Assembly: GCA_900549155.1 (NCBI GenBank)
Contig: URNF01000074.1
Coordinates: 1-10,266, forward strand
DNA: 10,266 bases
DNA from: an uncultured Oscillospiraceae bacterium
Lineage (GTDB): Bacteria; Bacillota; Clostridia; Oscillospirales; Acutalibacteraceae
Direction of reading: 5' to 3'
Part shown: piece by piece, positions 1 to 5,934 of the stretch
Position numbering within the stretch: the first letter of the stretch is position 1
Layout: every line of letters begins with the position of its first letter
The notes under the pieces: generated by a model
Database searches by the model: none
The model's input: only the letters and a program-made list of their open reading frames with translations
What the model was told of the DNA's origin: nothing
Program-made: the position numbers and the translations under genes

Positions 1-535
1 GTCTGATGGGATTGAACTTGAGTTCTCCGTAACTGCGTGTCATGGCTACACCTCGTTTGAGTTCTTTTTTGGCTTCAAACAGATGCCATTTGACCGTTCC
101 GAGAGGGATGCGCAGTTCCTCTGCGATGTCCGCCTGCTTGCGGTTTTCAAAATAATAGGCGATCACAATGCGCCGCTGCAGCTTGGAAAGATAGGCAATT
201 TCCGACTGCAGACGGGAAACGGCAGCCGCGTTTTCGCGGTCGTTCTCCGCACCATCCGTGTCGGAAAGCCGCTCGACAATCTCATCGAGCGACACGTTGG
301 TCGCTCCTTTGGCAGTGTCGCGATAATAATTGCTCAGGGCATTGTGCGCCACTGTGCGGATATACCGCCCGACATCCTCGATGTCGTCCTTCAAGAGAAG
401 CGCCCGAAACGCCTTTGCCATGATCTCCTGCGACAGGTCCTCCGCATCATGCACATTGCGGCAGCGCCGAAGAGCAAACCCGAAAACGGGCTTTACATGG
501 GCGGTTATGATCTTCTCGGCATCGGTTCTGTTCAT
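1..535 (-). CDS. Sigma-70 family RNA polymerase sigma factor (ECF-like), 3' end cut off by window edge
   Basis: The gene starts with ATG at 535 and reads leftwards off the window; 178 residues are visible. Residues about 10-75 match sigma region 2 (DAEDLSQEIMAKAFRALL, then GRYIRTVAHNALSNYYRD), which binds core polymerase and the -10 element. Residues about 110-160 match region 4, with a helix-turn-helix around ADIAEELRIPLGTVKWHLF that contacts the -35 element. The reading frame continues past region 4 with MTRSYGELKFNPIR. A typical short ECF factor would stop near here, so an extra C-terminal domain is likely, as in a clostridial group of long ECF-like factors; that part lies outside the window. 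The start is supported by AAAGGAC about 7 bases upstream. No anti-sigma gene is visible on this side. Family assignment is firm; the regulon is unknown. Confidence 0.9.
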   Translation of the reverse strand, partial: MNRTDAEKIITAHVKPVFGFALRRCRNVHDAEDLSQEIMAKAFRALLLKDDIEDVGRYIRTVAHNALSNYYRDTAKGATNVSLDEIVERLSDTDGAENDRENAAAVSRLQSEIAYLSKLQRRIVIAYYFENRKQADIAEELRIPLGTVKWHLFEAKKELKRGVAMTRSYGELKFNPIR

Positions 536-552
536 CTGTTTTGTCCTTTCGA

Positions 553-573
553 TGCCATTGGTTGACAATGGCA
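553..573. repeat. Perfect 8-bp inverted repeat in the sigma factor leader
   Basis: TGCCATTG at 553-560 and CAATGGCA at 566-573 are exact reverse complements separated by 5 bases. The element lies between the probable transcription start of the sigma factor gene and its Shine-Dalgarno site, ending about 10 bases from it. No T-run follows on either strand, so it is not a standard terminator. It could be an RNA hairpin near the ribosome site or a dimeric operator; the sequence does not decide between them. Confidence 0.55.
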
Positions 574-590
574 GCTTTCACCTATATAGA
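562..590 (+). promoter_or_regulatory. Possible plus-strand sigma-A promoter facing the permease gene
   Basis: TTGACA at 562-567, a 17-base spacer, then TATAGA at 585-590. The -35 is perfect and the -10 matches 4 of 6. It would transcribe rightwards, antisense to the ABC permease (617-1351), with no plus-strand gene to serve. It shares the palindromic TATA box with the minus-strand promoter candidate of the sigma factor gene. It may be fortuitous. Confidence 0.3.
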
Positions 591-610
591 CACGGGAAAA
601 CGGAAAGGTT
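587..610 (-). promoter_or_regulatory. Possible ECF-type autoregulated promoter of the sigma factor gene
   Basis: On the minus strand, AACCTTTCC (-35-like, beginning at 610) is followed about 15 bases later by TGTCTATATAG. This resembles the AAC-rich -35 and CGTC/GTCTA -10 elements of promoters read by Gram-positive ECF sigma factors, many of which autoregulate. No good sigma-A -35 stands 16-18 bases before the TATATA box on this strand. The match is by eye and tentative. Confidence 0.35.
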
Positions 611-616
611 GGAAAT

Positions 617-1351
617 TTATTTCGTGTGCCGCATCTGCCGCAAAAACAGCAGCACGGCGCCGAGGGTCGCGGCAACCATATAACCAAGCACCCACCAAAG
701 ATGCGGAAAAATGCCGGCGGCGTTTCCCGCCAGCACGGCACGTTCCATCTCCACTGCATGTGCAAACGGCAAGAGCGTCGCAACGCGTTCGAAAGCGCCG
801 CCCACCAGCGAGAGGTCGAACCACGCGCCGGACAGCCAGGCGGTGAGGTTCGTGAGCAGCGCCCCGCAGATGCCGCCCACCTGCTTCACCGTCAGCACAC
901 TGCCGCACAGCACGCCGAGGGAGATGAACACAAGTGCGGTCGGCAGCAAAAGCAACAGAACAAACAAAACGCGCACCGACACGGCAAGACCCAGGCAAAA
1001 GGCGGCAGCGCAGCAGATCGCTCCCTGCAACAGCGCGATCGGCAGCAGCGGCAGGATGTAGCCGCAGATGAAATCCACGGCGCGCAGCGGCGTTGTATAC
1101 AGGCGCTGCAAAAACGCGCTCTCCCGATCCTTTGCCACCAGTGTTGCGGCAAAAAGCGTCATGAAGGACAGCCCGAACACCAAAATGCCCGGCGTCAGGC
1201 TTTCGATTGCAAAAAGCGGCACCGGAATTTTCGCCTGTATGGCACTGAGCAGCAAAAGCAGGATCACCGGAAACCCCAATCCGAAAAACAGGTTGAGCGG
1301 ATCGCGCAGAATTTCTTTCGCCGTGCGTCCGGCAAAGCTCAACATTTTCAT
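617..1351 (-). CDS. ABC-2 type transporter permease
   Basis: A 244-residue very hydrophobic membrane protein with about six transmembrane segments, roughly residues 20-38, 52-72, 95-115, 122-145, 155-178 and 215-238. The cytoplasmic stretch KDRESAFLQRLYTTPLRA (about residues 74-91) matches the conserved segment after TM2 in ABC-2 exporters (usually E..T.ERL..TPL). It pairs with the ATPase encoded just upstream: its ATG overlaps the ATPase stop codon (ATGA, 4 bases), so translation is probably coupled and the two subunits made together. GGGGGAG lies about 5 bases before the start; a second ATG two codons in is an alternative. Length is typical of the family. The substrate cannot be read from the sequence; drug or lipid export is a common role for such TetR-controlled pairs. 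No terminator hairpin follows its stop. Confidence 0.9.
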   Translation of the reverse strand: MKMLSFAGRTAKEILRDPLNLFFGLGFPVILLLLLSAIQAKIPVPLFAIESLTPGILVFGLSFMTLFAATLVAKDRESAFLQRLYTTPLRAVDFICGYILPLLPIALLQGAICCAAAFCLGLAVSVRVLFVLLLLLPTALVFISLGVLCGSVLTVKQVGGICGALLTNLTAWLSGAWFDLSLVGGAFERVATLLPFAHAVEMERAVLAGNAAGIFPHLWWVLGYMVAATLGAVLLFLRQMRHTK

Positions 1352-2076
1352 GCCCTCTCCCCCTTTACCAGCGCCACAAACGCATCCTCAAGGCTTTCCC
1401 TGCCGGCAAGCGTTTTCAGCTCTGCCGCCGTGCCGCACGCAAGCAGATGCCCGTTTTGCATGATCCCAATGCGATCGGACAGCGTCTCTGCCTCTTCCAT
1501 ATAGTGTGTCGTCAGAATGATGGTCGTGTTGTCTTTCAGCGCGCGGATAAGCTCCCACAGATCGCTGCGCGCAAGCACATCCAGCCCCAGCGTCGGCTCG
1601 TCCAAAAACAGCACCCGCGGCTCGCCGATCAGCGCCATGGCGATGCTCAGCCGTCGCTGCCAGCCGCCGGAGAGCTTTCCCGCTGCCCTTTTAAGCACCG
1701 TGTCCAGTCCCAGCTTTTCTGTCAGCAGTGCCATTTGTGCCGCCCGCTTTTCCTTTGAAAAGCCGTAAATACCGCACATGAGCAGCAAATTTTCCCGCAC
1801 GGTGAGGTTCGGCGCCACCGCTGTTTCCTGCGGCGAAACGCCGATGATGCTTTTCACCGCCGCCGCTTCCTTTCGCACGCTGTGCCCGCAAAGAAAGGCA
1901 TCTCCCTCCGTCGGCTGCACCAGGCAGGACAGCATTTTCACCGTCGTGCTCTTTCCCGCACCGTTCACGCCGAGCAGGGCAAACAGCTCGCCCTCCTTCA
2001 CCGTCAGATCCAACGCATCCACCGCCGTCAGCGATTTATACCGTTTTGTCAGCTTCTCCGTCCGAATGGCGTCCAA
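1348..2076 (-). CDS. ABC transporter ATP-binding protein (ABC-2 exporter)
   Basis: A 242-residue nucleotide-binding subunit that would power the adjacent permease from the inner membrane face. Motifs in order, numbered from the upstream ATG: Walker A GVNGAGKST (39-47), Q-loop SPQE (Q86), signature LSGGWQRR (138-145), Walker B VLFLDEPTLGLD (158-169) and H-loop TTHYMEEAE (H194). This is the complete set for an active ATPase; the signature has W where M or Q is common. Start choice: an ATG at 2085 directly abuts AAAGGAG with no spacing, whereas an in-frame TTG three codons later (2076) lies 9 bases from GGAG and gives MDAIRTEKLTKRY, so the TTG is preferred. The gene overlaps the end of the TetR gene by about 40 bases and the permease by 4, one operon. 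Domain placement resembles the drug-export DrrA/CcmA class; substrate unknown. Confidence 0.93.
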   Translation of the reverse strand: MDAIRTEKLTKRYKSLTAVDALDLTVKEGELFALLGVNGAGKSTTVKMLSCLVQPTEGDAFLCGHSVRKEAAAVKSIIGVSPQETAVAPNLTVRENLLLMCGIYGFSKEKRAAQMALLTEKLGLDTVLKRAAGKLSGGWQRRLSIAMALIGEPRVLFLDEPTLGLDVLARSDLWELIRALKDNTTIILTTHYMEEAETLSDRIGIMQNGHLLACGTAAELKTLAGRESLEDAFVALVKGERA

Positions 2077-2641
2077 GAGCCGCATCTCCTTTCAAAAATC
2101 GTTCTTTCAGTCCCGCAAAGCAATCGGTCACCGCATGATCCACAAACGTCATGTCCCATTTCAGATACCCCGTGGCGATCATCGACGCGATCCCGTGGAC
2201 ATAGATCCAGGTCTCCAGATGCATAAAATAAGCCTGCTCCCTGTCAAGTCCCGTCGCCCGCTGTACCAGCTTCAGCGTCTCTTCCAGTCCGTCGTCCGCG
2301 GGCGGCGTTTCACCGGTGCGGTCGCGCATATATAGCAGCTTGAACAGCTCCCGTTCCTCGGCGGCAAAGCGCACATATGCCATGCCGGTGCACTTATACG
2401 GCGGAAAGCGTCCCTCTTTCAGCTCCCGTGCGGCATACGCCGCATACACCTTCGCCGCCTCGTCGATTACGGCGCGGCGCACCTCTTCCATGTTGGCAAA
2501 AAGCCCGAATATCGGCTTCACGGAGCATTGCAGCCTTGCGGCGAGCGCACGCGCCGTCAGCCCCTGCGCACCGTTTTCGCGCACGACCGCCACAGCCGCC
2601 TGCACGACATCGTCGCGCGTGAACTTAAATCGCGGTGGCAT
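2036..2641 (-). CDS. TetR/AcrR family transcriptional regulator
   Basis: A 201-residue one-component repressor-type protein. An N-terminal TetR domain spans about residues 8-55, with the helix-turn-helix at LTARALAARLQCSVKPIFGLFANMEEV. The C-terminal part (about 65-200) is helical and would bind ligand and dimerise; its pattern (AYVRFAAEERELFKLLYM, then HLETWIYVHGIASMIATGYL) resembles the WHG-type C-terminal domain of some TetR proteins. The ATG at 2641 is chosen because AGAAGGGG lies about 4 bases upstream; the frame stays open further upstream, but that extension crosses the promoter and operator and is not believed. It is first in an operon with the ABC ATPase and permease, so it most likely controls that exporter and itself in response to an exported compound. 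The ligand is unknown. Confidence 0.92.
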   Translation of the reverse strand: MPPRFKFTRDDVVQAAVAVVRENGAQGLTARALAARLQCSVKPIFGLFANMEEVRRAVIDEAAKVYAAYAARELKEGRFPPYKCTGMAYVRFAAEERELFKLLYMRDRTGETPPADDGLEETLKLVQRATGLDREQAYFMHLETWIYVHGIASMIATGYLKWDMTFVDHAVTDCFAGLKERFLKGDAALGRHSDGEADKTV

Positions 2642-2658
2642 AGCACCCCTTCTTTCAA

Positions 2659-2686
2659 GAAACATATGTTGCGTAACATCTGTTTC
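2659..2686. promoter_or_regulatory. 28-bp palindrome, probable TetR operator
   Basis: Half-sites GAAACATATGTTGC (plus strand, from 2659) and GAAACAGATGTTAC (minus strand, from 2686) match at 12 of 14 positions. It begins 2 bases downstream of the -10 box of the tetR promoter and ends about 18 bases before the tetR ATG, so a bound dimer would cover the transcription start. Size and symmetry suit a TetR dimer. Autorepression is inferred. Confidence 0.7.
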
Positions 2687-2687
2687 C

Positions 2688-2716
2688 ATGATAGCGCAAG
2701 TGTTCCCGTTTGTCAA
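2688..2716 (-). promoter_or_regulatory. Sigma-A promoter of the tetR-ABC operon
   Basis: On the minus strand TTGACA (2711-2716), a 17-base spacer and TATCAT (2688-2693): a perfect -35 and a 5-of-6 -10. It points at the TetR gene 50 bases away and is followed at once by the palindromic operator candidate. Confidence 0.85.
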
Positions 2717-2776
2717 GAAAAAGAAGCCGCCCGCAAAACAGACGCGCACAAGGTCGTCCATCCCGCAAACGGCAAC

Positions 2777-2812
2777 AAAAAGGGGATGCGCGCACGATGC
2801 AGCGACATCCCC
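2777..2812 (-). terminator. Intrinsic terminator of the capsule regulation operon
   Basis: Read on the minus strand, GGGGATG and CATCCCC form a 7-bp GC-rich stem, with a possible further CGC/GCG pairing inside, followed directly by TTTTT. It lies about 20 bases after the stop codon of the PHP phosphatase gene and separates that operon from the tetR promoter. Confidence 0.85.
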
Positions 2813-2832
2813 GAAATATCCCTATTTTTTCG

Positions 2833-3531
2833 TCAAAGCAGCCCCCACTGCTTTGCCAGCGCATTGGCATCCGCGGCGGGAATCACCCCGCACTGCGTGC
2901 GGGTGAGAAAACGGCGCACCTTGTCAAACTGCGGCCGTCGGTCGCCGAGGTTGTGCGCATCGCTGCCATAGACGATCGGCACACCGCTCCCAAGCCATTT
3001 TTTGACCTGACGGCGCGAGGCATGATGCAGCAGGGCGTCGACGTTGATCTGCACAATCACCTGCGGCAGCGACAACAGCTGTTCAAAATCGCTGCTGCGG
3101 TAATACGGCATATAGCGCGTCAGATGCGCCAGCATCACGCGGCAGTGCAGCGTGTACAGCACATCCTCCAGCGTTTCCACCATCCAGGGTGCCAGCGGCA
3201 TGAACGGCATTTCCATGAGCAGGATGTCCGTTCCCGTGATGCACAGCCGCGGCAGATCGGGCGTTACCACCTCGCGATCCAAATACACCTCTGCACCCGT
3301 CAGCAGCTGCGGCGCCGTGACATCCGCCACGCGCCCCAGCGCGCGTTCCCGCCGCTCCAAAAAGTGCGCCACCGTGTCCTGTGCCGCATAGTAGTGCGGC
3401 GTCATCACCGCCCGCTCGATGCCCTGGTCGGCAAGCATCTGCAGCATGGCACGCGCCGTTTCCACATCGCGCGCACCGTCGTCCAGCTGGGGCAGGCAGT
3501 GGCTGTGAAAATCAATCCTTAACATTTCCAT
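2833..3531 (-). CDS. PHP-family protein-tyrosine phosphatase (CpsB/CapC type)
   Basis: A 232-residue metal-dependent phosphatase of the CpsB/CapC (YwqE) group, expected to remove phosphate from the C-terminal tyrosines of the partner kinase. Visible metal-site motifs: DFHSHCLPQLDDGA (H9, H11, D17, D18), TPHYY (H46), GAEVYLD (E81), MEMPF (E107), LAHLTRY (H136) and YGSDAH (D191, H193). The usual AHPERY motif is altered here to AHLTRY; the histidine ligand is kept. Length fits the family. The frame is open to about 3603, but that part overlaps the kinase; the ATG at 3531 (MEMLRIDFHSH) or at 3525 (MLRIDFHSH) places the DxHxH motif at the N-terminus as in the family. It overlaps the kinase gene by 14-20 bases, with only a weak GGA upstream, so translation is probably coupled. 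Confidence 0.92.
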   Translation of the reverse strand: MEMLRIDFHSHCLPQLDDGARDVETARAMLQMLADQGIERAVMTPHYYAAQDTVAHFLERRERALGRVADVTAPQLLTGAEVYLDREVVTPDLPRLCITGTDILLMEMPFMPLAPWMVETLEDVLYTLHCRVMLAHLTRYMPYYRSSDFEQLLSLPQVIVQINVDALLHHASRRQVKKWLGSGVPIVYGSDAHNLGDRRPQFDKVRRFLTRTQCGVIPAADANALAKQWGLL

Positions 3532-4222
3532 ATCCGTAATGTGTGTAATAATACCGCCGCTGGCGTTCGCCCGCGGTCGTTTTGTAATCGTTGATGACCA
3601 CACCGAGCAGATTGCCGTTCACCCGACGGATGCCGTCCACCGCCTCCTGCACCTCGTCATAGGTCGTTTGATTTTGCCGCGTGACCAGCACCGCGCCCGC
3701 CGCGCGGGAGATCAGAATGAGACCGTCGGTGACCACGTTGATGGGCGGCGTGTCGATGAAAATGTAGGCATATTCCTCGGAAAGTGTATTCAGCAGCTGC
3801 GCCATGCGGGCGGAGCCGAGCAGCTCGGACGGATTCGGCGGAATCGGTCCGGACGGCAAAAGGTCCAGATGCGGCGCGACCTCTTTCACGATCGCGCTTT
3901 CCCAGTCGCCCGCGCGCAAAAGGCATTTTGTCAGACCGTCGCTGCGGCTGACATGAAAGGTCTTGTGCAGCGTCGGCTTGCGCAGATCCGCGTCGATGAG
4001 CAGCACGCGGCTGCCCGTTTGCGCCATCATCACCGCGAGGTTGCTGCTGGTGGTGGATTTTCCGACATTCGGCTCTGCGCCCGACACCACCACGATCTTT
4101 TTCTGGGCGTTTGCGAGCGCGAACAAAAGGTTCGCGCGCAGCGATTTGTAGGCTTCGATGATCTCAAAGGTCTCGCCGATCGGCGTCGCCGTCTGTCTTT
4201 CGCTCTCCTTTGCCTTAGGCAT
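3512..4222 (-). CDS. Bacterial tyrosine kinase (CpsD/CapB type), polysaccharide regulation
   Basis: A 236-residue cytoplasmic BY-kinase, which in this family autophosphorylates on a C-terminal tyrosine cluster and controls capsule or exopolysaccharide chain length and export with its membrane adaptor. Motifs: an N-terminal helix EAYKSLR (about 23-29) like the ExxRxxR oligomerisation motif; Walker A GAEPNVGKSTT (48-58); Walker A' LLIDADLRKP (74-83); Walker B YIFIDTPP (153-160); and five tyrosines in the last 13 residues (Y224, Y225, Y226, Y229, Y231). The ATG at 4222 lies in the last codons of the Wzz-like gene (8-base overlap), with AGGGGG about 9-10 bases upstream. The DNA encoding the tyrosine-rich tail also carries the start region of the phosphatase gene. 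Length and motif order are standard for the stand-alone Gram-positive form. Confidence 0.95.
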   Translation of the reverse strand: MPKAKESERQTATPIGETFEIIEAYKSLRANLLFALANAQKKIVVVSGAEPNVGKSTTSSNLAVMMAQTGSRVLLIDADLRKPTLHKTFHVSRSDGLTKCLLRAGDWESAIVKEVAPHLDLLPSGPIPPNPSELLGSARMAQLLNTLSEEYAYIFIDTPPINVVTDGLILISRAAGAVLVTRQNQTTYDEVQEAVDGIRRVNGNLLGVVINDYKTTAGERQRRYYYTHYGYGNVKD

Positions 4223-4913
4223 GTGTCTTTTCCCCCTTCAGCGCCTGATTGAAGCTGGGAACCGTGCCGAGCACCGGCACACCCAGCCGCTCCTTGAGGG
4301 CACTTTCCGTTTTTATGGTGTTATCGTTCAGATAGCGCAGAATGACGATCACCGCAGCGATCACGATACCGAGCAGCGCTCCCAGCACCGCCATGCGCGG
4401 CACGCGCGGCGAGGTCTTGGAGCCTTTGAGCGCCTTGCCGATCACCTTGACCGAGCCGACGCCCACCACCGATTGCAGCACATCGGGCGACACCTGTGCC
4501 ATCGCGTCACAGATCTCCCGCGAAAAATCGGGATCGTCCGCCGTGACGGTGATGCGCATGATCGCCGTGTCCTCGATGCCCACCACCTGCACCATATCCG
4601 CCAGCTCCGCCACCGTCAGATGACGGCTGAGCTTCGGCAGCACCTTTTGCAGCGTCACGCGATTTTGCAGGATCTCCGCATAGGTCAGCACCAGCCATTC
4701 CGCAGAATTGAGCGAGCTGTAGCTGGCGACCTGCTTGTCGGCGGCGCTGGCAATGCTGGAGACATAGACCGAAACGCCGCTGGCATAGGTGTCGGGTATG
4801 AAAAAGTAGGTGACGGCGCCGAGTATCACGGCAAAGATCACCGCGAACACCAGCAGCATCCGAAACCGCGACAAAAGCAATCTGAAGATCGAACGAATAT
4901 CCAACCGCTGCAT
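4215..4913 (-). CDS. Wzz/CapA-type chain-length determinant, tyrosine kinase adaptor
   Basis: A 232-residue membrane protein with the Wzz arrangement: short cytoplasmic N-terminus (LDIRSIFRLLLSRFRML), TM1 at about 18-39, an extracytoplasmic domain at about 40-170, a proline-containing SPRVPR segment, TM2 at about 172-192, and a cytoplasmic tail with TIKTESALKERLGVPVLGTVP. In Gram-positive capsule systems this tail docks and activates the tyrosine kinase encoded next. The start is well supported: GAGG lies 7 bases before the ATG at 4913. It is the first gene of a three-gene operon with its own promoter. No glycosyltransferase, flippase or polymerase lies in the operon, so the polysaccharide it regulates must be made elsewhere. 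Confidence 0.93.
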   Translation of the reverse strand: MQRLDIRSIFRLLLSRFRMLLVFAVIFAVILGAVTYFFIPDTYASGVSVYVSSIASAADKQVASYSSLNSAEWLVLTYAEILQNRVTLQKVLPKLSRHLTVAELADMVQVVGIEDTAIMRITVTADDPDFSREICDAMAQVSPDVLQSVVGVGSVKVIGKALKGSKTSPRVPRMAVLGALLGIVIAAVIVILRYLNDNTIKTESALKERLGVPVLGTVPSFNQALKGEKTHA

Positions 4914-4946
4914 ACTACATCCTCTTTCGCTGTTTTATCATGTCTT

Positions 4947-4975
4947 ACTATACCACAGGGCATCCCGTCCGTCAA
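4947..4975 (-). promoter_or_regulatory. Sigma-A promoter of the capsule regulation operon
   Basis: On the minus strand TTGACG (4970-4975), a 17-base spacer and TATAGT (4947-4952), each 5 of 6 to consensus. The -35 box directly abuts the stop codon of the VanZ-family gene, so the capsule operon can start its own transcript even though it lies close behind the upstream operon. Confidence 0.82.
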
Positions 4976-5440
4976 TTATCCGCGCCGTTTTTTGCGGCGG
5001 CAGGAGACGATCAGAAAATACAGAGCAAACGTCAAAACAAGACCTGCCCCACCGCCCGCCATATCCAGCCACACATCCGCAATCGCAGGGCCGCGGTGCG
5101 AAAAGATCTGAATGGTCTCATCAAGAAACGCCACACAGCCGACCGTGCAGCACATGTCCCACACGCGGCGGCGCGTCACACCGGAGACTATGCAGCCATA
5201 CAGCGCCGCCTCTGTCCCCAGCAAGAAATATTCCGTGAAATGCGCCGCCTTGCGCACAAAATGTGCCGTCAGCGTCAGCGGAATGCCGAGAAAATCGAGA
5301 ATACCCTGCAAAAAGCGCTGCACACTGCCGCTTTGGGCAGAGGATGCGCTGCCGTCCCGCAGGGAGTTTGACCAAATGAACAGCACCGTCAGCACAAGCA
5401 GCACCAAAAGAACGATGCGCCACAGTTTCCGTTTTTTCAA
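4976..5440 (-). CDS. VanZ-family membrane protein
   Basis: A 154-residue protein with about four hydrophobic segments (roughly 8-24, 68-86, 95-110, 128-146) and the conserved VanZ polar motifs: FIWSNS (21-26), RKAAHFTEYFLLG (63-75), and DETIQIFSHRGPAIADVWLDMAGG (107-130, with D107, E108, R116, D122 and D126). VanZ itself gives low-level teicoplanin resistance; most family members are uncharacterised, so resistance should not be assumed. The start codon is TTG at 5440, with GGAGG 6 bases upstream; it overlaps the stop of the S26-type peptidase gene by 4 bases (TTGA), so translation is coupled. It is the last gene of the five-gene operon; its stop touches the -35 box of the next operon, and no terminator lies between. 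Confidence 0.9.
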   Translation of the reverse strand: MKKRKLWRIVLLVLLVLTVLFIWSNSLRDGSASSAQSGSVQRFLQGILDFLGIPLTLTAHFVRKAAHFTEYFLLGTEAALYGCIVSGVTRRRVWDMCCTVGCVAFLDETIQIFSHRGPAIADVWLDMAGGGAGLVLTFALYFLIVSCRRKKRRG

Positions 5441-5934
5441 TGAGAACCTCCGCGTTTACCGCCGGTGAACACTCTGCCGATCCGCTTGCACACCGAGCCG
5501 CATTTGAGCAAAACGCCGCGGCAGGGCAGCACCGCCAGCCAAAGGCGCATATACAGGCGATAGGAAAAAGCGTCACAGGAAACATATTTCCCGCGGCGAT
5601 AAAATCCCGTTGCCACCGCGAGGATGCGGCTGTTCGGGACACCGTATTCCTTTTGAGTCTGTGCGTCCCCGCACATGGTATAGGTCGATGCGCCGAGTGC
5701 GACCACACGGTGCAGCACAAAGCTGCCGTCGGCGCGCTGATACAGCGGCACATCCCCCACCTTCAGCGCGCGCGGGTCGCACTTTTTCAGCACCACCTGA
5801 TCGCGCAGATGGCGCAGATAGGGGCGCATGCTGTTCCCGGTGACCGTCAGGATGACTTCCGATCCGGCTTCGATGCTCTCCGTGATCACAGGTGACAGCA
5901 CGGACAGGCTCTCCACCACGACCTTTTGGCTCAC
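5437..5934 (-). CDS. S24/S26-type serine peptidase (signal-peptidase-like, Ser-His)
   Basis: A 165-residue protein of the S24/S26 peptidase superfamily. The nucleophile motif is TGNSMRPYL (Ser at about 35), followed by KVGDVPLY (about 58-65), FVLHRVV with His at about 75, and YTMCGDAQ with Asp at about 90. The His at the position where type I bacterial signal peptidases have Lys suggests a Ser-His dyad, as in SipW/archaeal/ER-type enzymes. The usual N-terminal membrane anchor is absent; a hydrophobic patch at about 130-145 might associate with the membrane. Start: an ATG at 5940 immediately follows GGAGGA with no spacing, whereas the in-frame GTG at 5934 is 6 bases from it and overlaps the PqqD-like stop as GTGA, so the GTG is preferred. 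It probably cleaves a peptide or secreted protein handled by this operon; the substrate is not visible. Confidence 0.82.
   Translation of the reverse strand: MSQKVVVESLSVLSPVITESIEAGSEVILTVTGNSMRPYLRHLRDQVVLKKCDPRALKVGDVPLYQRADGSFVLHRVVALGASTYTMCGDAQTQKEYGVPNSRILAVATGFYRRGKYVSCDAFSYRLYMRLWLAVLPCRGVLLKCGSVCKRIGRVFTGGKRGGSH

Noticed and set aside
626..1504. A 292-codon plus-strand open frame opposite the ABC permease
   Set aside because: The composition (Gln/His/Arg-rich) is typical of the reverse complement of a GC-rich membrane protein gene; the minus strand encodes an obvious ABC-2 permease.
2710..5111. Long plus-strand open frames (2710-3522, 3539-4252, 4158-5111) opposite the capsule genes
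   Set aside because: They are shadows of the phosphatase, kinase and Wzz-like genes, whose motifs are unmistakable on the minus strand; the first also crosses an intrinsic terminator.
4976..5440. VanZ-family gene as a glycopeptide resistance determinant
   Set aside because: There are no vanHAX or vanRS genes, and VanZ-family proteins are widespread in Clostridia without a link to resistance.
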